Below, in pieces: positions 56,053 to 64,000 of a stretch of 64,000 nt of DNA. Numbering within the stretch: the first letter of the stretch is position 1; every line of letters begins with the position of its first letter. The position numbers were made by a program, and so were the translations under genes. The stretch is from the NCBI RefSeq assembly GCF_963677035.1, contig NZ_OY781472.1, positions 2,943,658-3,007,657 of the forward strand, read 5' to 3'. This DNA is from an uncultured Hyphomonas sp. (lineage in GTDB: Bacteria > Pseudomonadota > Alphaproteobacteria > Caulobacterales > Hyphomonadaceae). The notes under the pieces are model-generated. The model was not told the origin of the DNA, did not search any database, and saw only the letters and a program-made list of their open reading frames with translations.

Positions 56053-56097
56053 GGGACGGACCGCCAGATCAGGCGCGCCGCCCCTCAGGCAAAAAAA
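56053..56097 (-). promoter_or_regulatory. Putative -1 frameshift site at the pfaA end
   Basis: In transcript order: T7 heptamer (56097-56091) placed as T TTT TTT in the pfaA frame; a 6-nt spacer GCCTGA (56090-56085) that holds the stop; then a hairpin (56084-56053) with a 7-bp outer stem (GGGGCGG with CCGTCCC, one G-U), a 2x2 internal loop, a 4-bp inner stem (CGCC with GGCG) and a 6-nt loop. A -1 shift continues through the KR gene with no stop. In the -1 frame a TGA lies just upstream of the T run, so the shift window contains only this site. Confidence 0.55.
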
Positions 56098-59000
56098 TCA
56101 GCAATTGCCCTGATTGTGCGGAGTTCGACCAGGACTTCAGGGTCTACTTCCGGCAGGTCGGGGTGTTGGTCACGGAGTGCGGACAGAATTTCAACTTGTT
56201 TAATCGAGTCGACCCCGAGCTCGCCTTCGAGATCCATATCATCTTCTAACATGTCGCTCGGGTAGCCAGTCTTATCAGCAATCAGATCACGAACGACATC
56301 TGGAGTAATTTTACCATCAACCGGTGCCGAGGTGGCCTCTGCCTTTGGGGCGGCGGCCGCAACAGGTTCGGCCTGTTCCGTCCGGGAAGGCTGAGGCGCG
56401 GCGCTGGATCCTGAAACCATTTCCGCAATCGCCGCGATCGTGCGCAGTTCTACAAGACGTTCGGGATCAATCTCCGGCAACTCCGGCATTTGCTCTCGAA
56501 TGGTCGACAGGATTTCGACCTGCTTGATCGAGTCGACCCCAAGTTCACCTTCCAGGTCCATATCCGGGTCCAGCATGTCTTCCGGATAGCCGGTCTTGTC
56601 TGCAATAATACTGCGGACAAGCGCGGTCGCATCCATACCTGCTGGGGGGCTGACAGGAGCGGGTTTTTCTGCAGTTGGATTTGCAGGTGCCGGTGCAATG
56701 TCCGGTGCCGCGGGAGCGGAAGGAGCTTGCCGGGCCTGTGCAGGCTTTTCCATGACAGGCGCTGATGGGCGCACAGGTTTTGGTGCCTTCGCAGCAGGGG
56801 TGTCTGCCAGAACGGGTTCAGTAGGACGCGTCGCCTGTGGAATGGTGGTGTGCCGAGCCGGCGCTGGATTCGGCAAAGCCTTGGTAGGTTCTGCTGAGGT
56901 CGCAGCTGCGCCGCCCATGACCTGCGACACCGTATTCAAGTAAGCCGTATGTGCTGAGGACGCCATATTCAGGAAATCGGAGTGCCGACGGGAAACTTCC
57001 ATCAGGACGCGCTCAGCCGGAGTCTCTCCAGTGGGGCTGGAAGGCTCATATGACGGCATGGAAGGGAACGAGGAATAGGATGAATCCGGCATGGCTGGTT
57101 CCTGAAGACTGGTAATGGGAGAGGGAGGGACAGGATTGGAATGGTTGGAGCTGGCTATGGTAGCAGGTTGAGGCTCGATGGAATTGCTCGTGGCCAGCAT
57201 GGGTTGTTCCGGGTTGGGGGGGGCTTTGCCTGCGGCGCCCTCCGGTGGCGGATAAGGCTTGCCATAATTGCCCCCCGAAATCATGACGGCATGCTTCGGA
57301 GGGCTTTTCCTTGGTGGTTCAGCTGGCAGGTCTTCGAACAGAGTCGCGAAATCTACAGATATGCCGGAGACAGAGAGCGCTCCAAGCGTAGACAGGAATT
57401 GAGTCACTCCGTTTACGCGCTTGTTGTCGAGCGCAAATGACTCATGTGGTCTTGAGCCGAGCACATCATCGACCAGGCCTGTCACGACAGAGCCAGGGCC
57501 AACTTCCACGAAAACTCGAGCACCGTCCGAATACATGCGTTCGACGAGCTCCCTGAAACGCACTGGTGAGGCGAGTTGACGGGCTACTTCCTCTGGCATT
57601 TGTGTGCCGGTGCACGTGTAGGCCTCGGCCGTTGCATTTGCATATACAGGCAGTGAAGGTTTGCGCAGGCGTAGCTTTTTAAGGGCGGCTTCAAACGGAT
57701 CAACTGCAGATGCAACGATCTTTGAATGGAAGGCGGTCGCCACAGGCAGCAGCCGCGCCTTCACCCCTTCCTCGGCGCAGGCTTGAAGGGCGCTGTTCAC
57801 TGTCTGAGTTGGCCCCGAAAGCACAACCTGGCTTGGACCATTATCATTCGCGAGCACGAGATCCGGACTGAAGCGGGCGATGATATGCCCGATCTCTTCC
57901 GATCCTGCCTGAACGGCCATCATGGAGCCTGAGCTGGATTGGGCAGCTTTGGCCATCAGGGCACCGCGATCAACTGCCGCCGACAACACCCCCGTGATGT
58001 TCATAGATCCCCCATAATGGAGGGCCATGATTTCTCCGAAACTGTGACCGGCAGCCATGTCACCTTGCACGCCGGCTCGTGCTAGCAAAGCGAGGTGCGA
58101 TAATGCGACGGCTGCGATCGCGGGCTGCGCATGTTCCATAGCTTTCAGGCGGTCGGTCTGGTCACCATGTTCGACCTGATCAAATGCGGCAGGTGGAAAT
58201 GCAAGTTTGTGCAGCTTCAACTCGCCCGCGCGTTTGTGAGCCGCGCTTTCATCCCAGGCCGATCTTGCATCCGGGAAGACCATAGCGAGGTCTGACCCCA
58301 TCCCAACATATTGACTCCCTTGCCCGGAAAACATGAAAGCAACTTTTCCATCCGTGGGCGGATAAAGAGAAACGTGGCAACCCATCTTCATGGGCCGTTC
58401 GGATACTTCACCACGTTGCAAGGCTTCAACGACGCTAGACGCTTTTAAAGCAAGTTCCTCCGGTGATTGGGCGACGATGGCGGCGCGAGTCGGTGCGGTG
58501 GCATCAAACAAGTCATGGGTTTGTGATGCGCGAAACGCGAACTCATCCTCCGGAATTTCCGCTTGAAAATATTCAATTTGGGTCGAGAGCGTTGCTGGCG
58601 TTTCGGCAGAAAAAAGGAATAATTCTGCGGGCATACATCGCCAGGGTTTTACAGCATTCGGTCCCGTATATTCCTCAAGCGTGACATGGAAATTGCTGCC
58701 TCCAAAGCCGAAGGAGCTTACCGCGGCCCGGCGAGGACGCTTTTTCGGTGATATCCAGGGGCGAGCTTCAGTGTTGAGATAGAATACCGGGCTATTCTTG
58801 ATGGCTTCTGCCGGCTCTTCTACTTTGATCGTTGGGGGTAAAACTTTTCGGCTAAGGGCCTGAGCGATCTTAATCAGGCTGGCAGAGCCTGCGGCCGCTT
58901 TAGTGTGACCGATTTGGGCTTTGATTGATCCGACCGCGCACCAGAGGTCTTCGTTCGAGTATTCACCAAAGACCATATGGAGGCCTTCAATTTCAGCTTT

Positions 59001-60053
59001 GTCACCCGCCTTTGTGCCAGTGCCATGAGCCTCAACAAGGTCCACCGTAGACGGATCGTAGCCGGCTTGCTCATATGCGCGCGTCAGGGCGCGGGCTTGT
59101 CCATGAGGAACCGGGCTGTAGATCGCCGTGCCCTTGCCATCAGATGCGCCCCCCAGTCCTCTGATCGTCGCGTAGATCTGGTTTCCGTCCCGCTCGGCGT
59201 CGTCCAGCCGCCGTAAGGCAAGCATTCCGACTCCTTCCCCCAGCATGGTGCCATCTGCGCGGGTAGAGAAGGGACGGCAATCTCCGGACACCGACAAGGC
59301 CGGCGTCTTGGAGAAGCACATGTACATCAGGATATCATTCAGCGCGTCGACCCCACCCGTCAGGACCGTGTCGCTGTCACCTGAACGCAATTCATGGAGC
59401 GCAATTTGCAAGGCCGAAAGGCTGGAAGCACAGGCCGCGTCGGTGACGTAATTGCTGCCGGTCAAATCAAAACGGTTTGCAATTCGTCCGGCAATCACAT
59501 TCCCGAGCAGACCGGGGAAGGTGGCTTCCTGCCAGTCAACGTAGTGATCTTCGATCCGGCGGGCGATATCCTGAACCTGGCTCTCCGGTAATCCGGCCTG
59601 GCGCATCGCATTCACCCATGTTGGGCGTTGAAGGCGGCCCGCCATGTGGGCTGTCATTTCGGTTGCGGATGCAACGCCGAGAATAATGCTTGTGCGGGAC
59701 TTGTCGATCATTCCACCGGAGTCACGCTCGATGTCTTCCAGAGTCATCTGAGCTGCGATCAGCGCCAGAAGCTGCGCCGTGTCGGTACCCTCCATGGCTT
59801 TGGGAGGAATGCCAAAATAGAGTGGATCAAATGCGAGGGGATCGATGAAGCCGCCGCGCCGGCCATAGGTACGGTCTTTGGTTCTCGGATCTTCATCGTA
59901 GTAGTCTTCTACCAACCAATGACTGGGCGGCACGTCACTGATCAGGTCCCGGCCCTCGAATAAGTCTCGCCAGAAACCCGTTACGTCGCCACGTCCGGGA
60001 AATACGGCGCCAAGGCCGACGATAGCGACAGGCGCAGCGGTCTGTTTGGCCAT
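56085..60053 (-). CDS. pfaA: PfaA-type synthase: KS-MAT-ACP-ACP
   Basis: A 1322-residue megasynthase. KS (1-460): Cys near 208 in TDAACASSL, His in EAHGTGTKAGD and KAQIGHTKAAAG. Malonyl transferase (about 570-880): FMFSGQGSQYVGMG and AGHSFGE with Ser near 671. Then a Pro/Ala-rich linker and two carrier domains, each with LEGELGVDSIKQVEIL (Ser near 1175 and 1283); classic PfaA has more carriers, often 4-9, and their number affects yield. The usual C-terminal KR is missing in frame and lies in the next ORF. The ATG at 60053 is used; the GTG at 60056 is an alternative. Its start overlaps the end of pfaD. Confidence 0.9.
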   Translation of the reverse strand: MAKQTAAPVAIVGLGAVFPGRGDVTGFWRDLFEGRDLISDVPPSHWLVEDYYDEDPRTKDRTYGRRGGFIDPLAFDPLYFGIPPKAMEGTDTAQLLALIAAQMTLEDIERDSGGMIDKSRTSIILGVASATEMTAHMAGRLQRPTWVNAMRQAGLPESQVQDIARRIEDHYVDWQEATFPGLLGNVIAGRIANRFDLTGSNYVTDAACASSLSALQIALHELRSGDSDTVLTGGVDALNDILMYMCFSKTPALSVSGDCRPFSTRADGTMLGEGVGMLALRRLDDAERDGNQIYATIRGLGGASDGKGTAIYSPVPHGQARALTRAYEQAGYDPSTVDLVEAHGTGTKAGDKAEIEGLHMVFGEYSNEDLWCAVGSIKAQIGHTKAAAGSASLIKIAQALSRKVLPPTIKVEEPAEAIKNSPVFYLNTEARPWISPKKRPRRAAVSSFGFGGSNFHVTLEEYTGPNAVKPWRCMPAELFLFSAETPATLSTQIEYFQAEIPEDEFAFRASQTHDLFDATAPTRAAIVAQSPEELALKASSVVEALQRGEVSERPMKMGCHVSLYPPTDGKVAFMFSGQGSQYVGMGSDLAMVFPDARSAWDESAAHKRAGELKLHKLAFPPAAFDQVEHGDQTDRLKAMEHAQPAIAAVALSHLALLARAGVQGDMAAGHSFGEIMALHYGGSMNITGVLSAAVDRGALMAKAAQSSSGSMMAVQAGSEEIGHIIARFSPDLVLANDNGPSQVVLSGPTQTVNSALQACAEEGVKARLLPVATAFHSKIVASAVDPFEAALKKLRLRKPSLPVYANATAEAYTCTGTQMPEEVARQLASPVRFRELVERMYSDGARVFVEVGPGSVVTGLVDDVLGSRPHESFALDNKRVNGVTQFLSTLGALSVSGISVDFATLFEDLPAEPPRKSPPKHAVMISGGNYGKPYPPPEGAAGKAPPNPEQPMLATSNSIEPQPATIASSNHSNPVPPSPITSLQEPAMPDSSYSSFPSMPSYEPSSPTGETPAERVLMEVSRRHSDFLNMASSAHTAYLNTVSQVMGGAAATSAEPTKALPNPAPARHTTIPQATRPTEPVLADTPAAKAPKPVRPSAPVMEKPAQARQAPSAPAAPDIAPAPANPTAEKPAPVSPPAGMDATALVRSIIADKTGYPEDMLDPDMDLEGELGVDSIKQVEILSTIREQMPELPEIDPERLVELRTIAAIAEMVSGSSAAPQPSRTEQAEPVAAAAPKAEATSAPVDGKITPDVVRDLIADKTGYPSDMLEDDMDLEGELGVDSIKQVEILSALRDQHPDLPEVDPEVLVELRTIRAIADFFA

Positions 60054-61597
60054 CACACAGCCTCCGATTCAGCGAATTGTTGTGGGACAAAATTAAATGC
60101 CGTGGGTGGCACCGCAGCGCCAACGGCCCGAAGCTGGGCGGCGCGGGTGATACGTGCGGCGCCTTCCATGAGGTTCCATGCAATCTGACGGACCGTTCGG
60201 TTTGCAATGTCTTCCAGGAAGGTTCCTGCAACCCATTCGTTGAACGCGCCCTGTGCGGGGCCGCACCAGATCTGGTAGTCGGCCAGACGATCAGGATCAC
60301 CTTCACGCGCCAGTTGGGCACCTGAGAAAAGGTAACGCCTCGCGACCAGAGCGAGCCGCTTGTTACCATCCGACTCTGCGCGGGTGGCCTCTTTGGGATT
60401 GACCGTCCGGATATAGTCCCGCGTCGATTCCCAGGCAGCTTCGAAGGGCTCACCCAGGACATCCTCCACCCATGCCTGGTCCTTTGGATCAAGCGTCTCG
60501 AAGGCAGCACCGGAGCGGTAAAACTGGAACAGTTTCTTTCCGCGCATGGCAAACAGAGTGCCGCGTTTCAGTACCTGTACTTCCACCCCTTGTTCGAACA
60601 TGTCGGCGGCGGGCGCCATGGCCACATCCGAAGCGCTGGCTTTTGCCAGCAGCTGGCGGCCGGGCAGGGAAAGTCCGGATTCAACGGCCGCCTGATTTAT
60701 AGAACCGGTCAAAACATAGGCTGCGCCCATGCTGAATGCTGCGGCGACGGCGTGGGGGGTGGCGATGCCGCCGGCCAGTCCGATCCGGATCGTGTCAGGG
60801 CTGATCCCCGTTTTGGCCGCGATGCGGTCCCGGGCGGCGCAGATCGAGGTGAACAATGGCGCGGCCGCTCGCCGGTCTGTGTGCCCGCCAGAGTCTGCTT
60901 CTGCTGTGATCTCGGCGGCAACAGGAATCTGCGCCGCCATCTGGGCCTGACCTGAAGAAATGGCACCGGACGCCATGAGTGCGTTCAATATGGCCTCTGG
61001 GGCCGGGGCGAGAAACTGCTCGGCGACTTCGGCGCGAGAAACCTTCGCAAATACGTGATTGGTCCGGATGACCTCCCCATTCGGGCCGCGTTGGAGCCCA
61101 AGAGCAGTATACCGCACGATTTCCGGAGACAGTCGCATATAAGCGGAGGCGGATACGCGCCGAACGCCTTCGCGCAGGAACAGGTCCACGACGTCAGCCT
61201 CATACCCGGGCTGTTGCGGTGTGTGGATCAGGTTGGCGCCCCAGCTGGTCTGCGCATCGGATAAACCGGCTTTGATCTCGCGGAGACCGCGTTCGATCTC
61301 GTCGAGCGAGAGACCCGCACTGCCGTAAAATCCCAAACAGCCTGCGCGCACCGCCTCGACAACCATACGTGGTGTGGCGATGCCGCGCGCCATTTCACCG
61401 ACAACATAGTTGAAGCGTGCACCGTGGGTTGCAGAGAAAGCCCGATCACCCAGCCACTCCGGATATATTGGAGGAAGCGTGGCGTTGCCGCCTGAGATGT
61501 CCTCTTCGCATGCAATAGCTTTGACCTCGCTCTCGGAAAGCACCAGGCTGACCGGGAGGCGCGGGTTCTCAATGATCGCGGAGCACACGTTCATCAT
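60053..61597 (-). CDS. pfaD: PfaD-type enoyl reductase
   Basis: A 514-residue flavin-dependent trans-acting enoyl reductase of PUFA/polyketide synthases (2-nitropropane dioxygenase-like fold). GDRAFSATHGARFNYVVGEMARGIATPRMVVEAVRAG is the N-terminal start of the family, AAEITAEADSGGHTDRRAAAPLFTSI is the FMN-site segment with the H in GGHTD, and IRIGLAGGIATPHAVAAAFSMGAAYVLTGSINQAAVE follows. First gene of the pfaD-pfaA-KR-pfaC operon. The start is the ATG at 61597; a GTG at 61621 is possible. Confidence 0.93.
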   Translation of the reverse strand: MMNVCSAIIENPRLPVSLVLSESEVKAIACEEDISGGNATLPPIYPEWLGDRAFSATHGARFNYVVGEMARGIATPRMVVEAVRAGCLGFYGSAGLSLDEIERGLREIKAGLSDAQTSWGANLIHTPQQPGYEADVVDLFLREGVRRVSASAYMRLSPEIVRYTALGLQRGPNGEVIRTNHVFAKVSRAEVAEQFLAPAPEAILNALMASGAISSGQAQMAAQIPVAAEITAEADSGGHTDRRAAAPLFTSICAARDRIAAKTGISPDTIRIGLAGGIATPHAVAAAFSMGAAYVLTGSINQAAVESGLSLPGRQLLAKASASDVAMAPAADMFEQGVEVQVLKRGTLFAMRGKKLFQFYRSGAAFETLDPKDQAWVEDVLGEPFEAAWESTRDYIRTVNPKEATRAESDGNKRLALVARRYLFSGAQLAREGDPDRLADYQIWCGPAQGAFNEWVAGTFLEDIANRTVRQIAWNLMEGAARITRAAQLRAVGAAVPPTAFNFVPQQFAESEAV

Positions 61598-61621
61598 CCA
61601 AGACACTTCTTGCCATCTCAC

Positions 61622-62106
61622 TGCACAATTCTACGCAGCGCTATTTAAAACTATACGAACGGAATACGCCCGCTGTCGAAAACCCGTCTTTCACAGTTCG
61701 AAAAGCGTGCGCGTTTATGCGCGCCTTATTTGAACCTGTAGTATTTTCTACACATCAGACATACTGCCCCAATCCGTCGGAAGCAAAGTGTTTCATTTCC
61801 CGCGTGAAAGATCTGAAGGCTGAGCAACCGATTCGCGAAGATTAAGCATGTCATATTGGCGGCGATGACCGAATATCGGTCTGATCTTGTCCGGCAGTCG
61901 ACGAGTCGGAACAAGAAGAAGGCATTATTCGGGTACCCCGGACCAACGCATAGATGATCCGGGGGGCTTTCAAAACCCGTCTCTCTGTCAGCTAAGTGGC
62001 ATCACAAGAGGAGTAGCCGCTCGTCGCGAGCAGATACTCTTTGTCTGGCACCACAGATCTGGTGGTTGCCATGCGGGTAATCGTTTAAGTTGTGACCGCG
62101 CTAAAG
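61622..62106. other. Intergenic region upstream of pfaD
   Basis: About 485 nt between pfaD and the SDR gene. It is more AT-rich than its surroundings near 61620-61860, so the promoter of the pfa operon should be here, but I see no consensus I trust. A 7-bp perfect stem (CCCCGGA at 61936 with TCCGGGG at 61958) is present without a T tract. No gene is supported. Confidence 0.4.
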
Positions 62107-62916
62107 TCAGCCGCCTGCGGTCATCGCACCGTCGACCACATGCTCTTGTCCATTGATATAGCTGGACTTGTCCGATGCAAGATAAACGATCAGGTCAGCA
62201 ACCTCATCGGGGCGGCCGGGCCGCCCCATGGGCGAAGCCTGAGCGCCGAGAGTCTCGGCATCCAACGCATTCGCCCCCGCTGGAACGTCTGAGACAATCG
62301 GCATCCCTTCGCCGAGCCGTCCAATCGATTTCTGCCAGATGGGGGTGTCGATAATGCCGGGGTGAACGGAATTCACCCGGACCGGCCAGCCGGCACGTGC
62401 GCACTCTACGGCGGCGGCCTTGGTGAATAGGCGAACCGCGCCTTTCGACGCGCAATAAGCGCTTAGCCCAGCCGCCCCGCGCAAACCTGCGACTGATGAA
62501 ATGTTTACGATGGATCCGCCGCTGTTCTGCATCTTGCGAATAGCTGCGCGCGTACCGAGAAATACGCTGTCCACATTCACGGCCATTTGTGTCTTCCAGT
62601 CATCCAGCGAAAATTCCGGAATAGCTCCGCCGATGGCGATGCCTGCATTGTTGACGAGAATGGAAGGGGCCCCAAGCGTTGCTTCTGCCTGGTCCATGAC
62701 CTTGTCCCAGAGAGCCTCATCAGTGACGTCCTGGATCAGGGTTTCGACCCTCCCGCCAGCAGCGCTGATATTGCGCGCAGTTTCCTGCAGTCCCGCCTCG
62801 TCAATGTCTGTGGCAAAGACAGCGGCGCCTTCTTTTGCCATCGCTTCTGCGGCGGCACGGCCAATGCCGCTTCCAGCCCCGGTGATCACCGCTACGCGGC
62901 CATCCAGTAAACCCAT
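62107..62916 (-). CDS. SDR-family oxidoreductase
   Basis: Classical short-chain dehydrogenase/reductase of 269 residues: VAVITGAGSGIGRAAAEAM is the cofactor site, ILVNNAG follows, and the catalytic Ser and Tyr-x3-Lys are in NISSVAGLRGAAGLSAYCASKGA. The Asp in FATDIDEAG suggests NAD preference. The ATG at 62916 has GGGAGGA upstream. Its substrate is not known; it could be a 3-oxoacyl-ACP or secondary alcohol reductase. It is near the pfa operon but 485 nt away and with its own start signal, so linkage is not certain. Confidence 0.9.
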   Translation of the reverse strand: MGLLDGRVAVITGAGSGIGRAAAEAMAKEGAAVFATDIDEAGLQETARNISAAGGRVETLIQDVTDEALWDKVMDQAEATLGAPSILVNNAGIAIGGAIPEFSLDDWKTQMAVNVDSVFLGTRAAIRKMQNSGGSIVNISSVAGLRGAAGLSAYCASKGAVRLFTKAAAVECARAGWPVRVNSVHPGIIDTPIWQKSIGRLGEGMPIVSDVPAGANALDAETLGAQASPMGRPGRPDEVADLIVYLASDKSSYINGQEHVVDGAMTAGG

Positions 62917-63083
62917 GATTTCCTCCCGTGTTATTTGCATTAGCTGTAGCAGGTGCACAGCTTGACGGAAGGGTTGGTTTGGTGTTTTACCGCCGCTTCA
63001 TAACGGGATGGTGCGGAGCCGCCGTTGTAATCGTGGGCAAGATGAGCTTTCCCACCGGCCCGCGTCGACAATGAGGTACTACC

Positions 63084-63701
63084 ATGTCACGTCGCCATAG
63101 CGCGAAGTACAAGATCGACCGTCGCGTCGGTGAGAACATCTGGGGCCGCCCGAAGTCCCCCGTCAACAAGCGCAATTACAAGCCCGGACAGCACGGCCAG
63201 AACCGCCGCAACAAGACGTCCGACTTCGGTATGCAGCTGATGGCGAAACAAAAGCTGAAGGGCTACTACGGTGATATCACCGAGAAACAGTTCCTTCGCG
63301 TCTACGAAGAAGCGGCCCGCCTGAAAGGCAACACCGCTGAGAACCTGATCGGCTTGCTGGAATCGCGTCTCGACGCAATCGTCTATCGCGCCAAGTTCGT
63401 TCCGACGATTTTCGCAGCTCGTCAGTTCGTGAACCATGGACACGTGCTGCTCAACGGTCGCCGTTGTAACATCGGTTCGGTTCGCCTGAAGCCGGGTGAT
63501 GTGGTTCAGATCCGCGAAAAATCCCGCAATATGGCTCTGGTGCTCGAAGCCCTCGGTAGCCCCGAGCGTGATCTGCCAGAATATGTTGAAGTTGACCCGA
63601 AAGCGATGAGCGCAACATTCACGCGCGTCCCGGAACTGGCTGATGTGCCGTATCCGGTGAAGATGGAACCGGCCCAGGTGGTCGAATTCTACTCGTCGTA
63701 A
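63084..63701 (+). CDS. rpsD: 30S ribosomal protein S4
   Basis: Primary 16S rRNA-binding protein of the small subunit. The 205-residue length matches alphaproteobacteria. N-terminal [29 protein letters not shown] is the proteobacterial start; the S4 RNA-binding domain is the [36 protein letters not shown] segment. A GAGG lies before the ATG at 63084. Followed by an intrinsic terminator. Confidence 0.98.
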   Translation: MSRRHSAKYKIDRRVGENIWGRPKSPVNKRNYKPGQHGQNRRNKTSDFGMQLMAKQKLKGYYGDITEKQFLRVYEEAARLKGNTAENLIGLLESRLDAIVYRAKFVPTIFAARQFVNHGHVLLNGRRCNIGSVRLKPGDVVQIREKSRNMALVLEALGSPERDLPEYVEVDPKAMSATFTRVPELADVPYPVKMEPAQVVEFYSS

Positions 63702-63731
63702 GACGGCCAAATTTCTTGAACTACTTAAAAG

Positions 63732-63759
63732 GCCGCGCCAGACTGGTGCGGCCTTTTTC
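63732..63759 (+). terminator. Intrinsic terminator of rpsD
   Basis: A 9-bp stem (63732-63740 with 63746-63754, one G-U pair) with a 5-nt loop followed by five T. It lies 30 nt after the rpsD stop and just before the PPK2-type gene. Confidence 0.85.
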
Positions 63760-63776
63760 CTTGGAGATTCAACTCG

Positions 63777-64000
63777 ATGAGCATTCCCGATATTTCCGAC
63801 GTCCGCAAACGCCTCATCGCGGAGCCGGGGAAGCCCTTCGATCTCTCCGATCGCGATAGCGGCGACCGCAGTCTCTTCGAAGACAAGTCTCTTGCGAAGA
63901 CCAGCCTGAAAAAGGATGCGGCTGTTATCAACGAGTTGAAGGACATTCTCTACGCAGAAAAGAAACGTTCGATCCTGGTCGTTTTGCAAGGCATGGATAC
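63777..64000 (+). CDS. PPK2-family polyphosphate kinase, 5' part
   Basis: Beginning of a gene cut by the window end; 74 codons are visible. The product starts MSIPDISDVRKRLIAEPG and reaches RSILVVLQGMDT, which fits the run-up to the Walker A loop of PPK2 enzymes (normally followed by AGKDG). PPK2 uses polyphosphate to phosphorylate nucleotides. With ppk and ppx at 6.9-10.6 kb, the window holds three polyphosphate genes. The ATG at 63777 follows CTTGGAGA. The class of PPK2 cannot be set from this part. Confidence 0.75.
   Translation, partial: MSIPDISDVRKRLIAEPGKPFDLSDRDSGDRSLFEDKSLAKTSLKKDAAVINELKDILYAEKKRSILVVLQGMD

Noticed and set aside
61936..61964. CCCCGGA/TCCGGGG hairpin as terminator
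   Set aside because: Long loop and no T tract on either strand, and no gene ends there.

Overview
The window looks like a chromosomal segment of an alphaproteobacterium. The conserved neighbourhoods support this: NDUFA12 with an MlaD-type protein, a DUF2155 protein and aat; DUF2066-hdaA-ppk-ppx; and aroQ-accB-accC. The HdaA-type replication regulator points toward the Caulobacterales/Hyphomonadaceae side, but this placement is inferred from gene content and synteny, not from a search.

Layout. (1) 1-23.6 kb is ordinary core genome: the end of pepA, holC, ndk, purM-purN, the DUF2066-hdaA-ppk-ppx run, rnd, aspS, a pentapeptide-repeat protein, a large protein resembling only the C-terminal part of B12-dependent ribonucleotide reductase, NDUFA12/mlaD/DUF2155, the aroQ-accB-accC-aat run, thiS-thiG and a 2-oxoglutarate oxygenase. 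(2) 23.6-39.6 kb is a genomic island inserted in the 3' end of a tRNA-Ser(GCU) gene. It is bounded by a 17-bp direct repeat and carries a tyrosine integrase at its right end, with matching putative arm sites about 75 bp inside each end. Its cargo reads as a defence island: a HEPN-domain protein, a KAP-family membrane NTPase, an XRE regulator with its own palindromic operator, a retron-type reverse transcriptase with a phosphoribosyltransferase/winged-helix partner and a candidate msr-msd RNA, a three-gene ABC-ATPase system with a restriction-nuclease-like effector, and an HUH-type protein. (3) 39.9-47.8 kb is a dense run of 17 small, mostly unrecognised genes (several secreted or lipoproteins), arranged like an array of immunity or inhibitor genes. 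(4) 47.9-61.6 kb is a polyunsaturated-fatty-acid-synthase-type (Pfa) cluster: pfaD, pfaA, a ketoreductase ORF and a KS-CLF-AT-DH-DH pfaC on the minus strand, facing a phosphopantetheinyl transferase. (5) 62.1-64 kb holds an SDR, rpsD and the start of a PPK2-type polyphosphate kinase.

The most unusual signal is between pfaA and the ketoreductase ORF. pfaA ends in a T7 heptamer placed as T TTT TTT in its reading frame. A 6-nt spacer containing the stop codon follows, then a stable GC hairpin. A -1 shift there reads without a stop into the ketoreductase, restoring the usual KS-MAT-ACP-KR form of PfaA. This is either a programmed frameshift/slippage switch that sets the ratio of two synthase forms, or a homopolymer indel. 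The second main item is the candidate retron RNA in the island, marked by a perfect 9-nt inverted repeat 117 nt apart upstream of the effector and RT genes.
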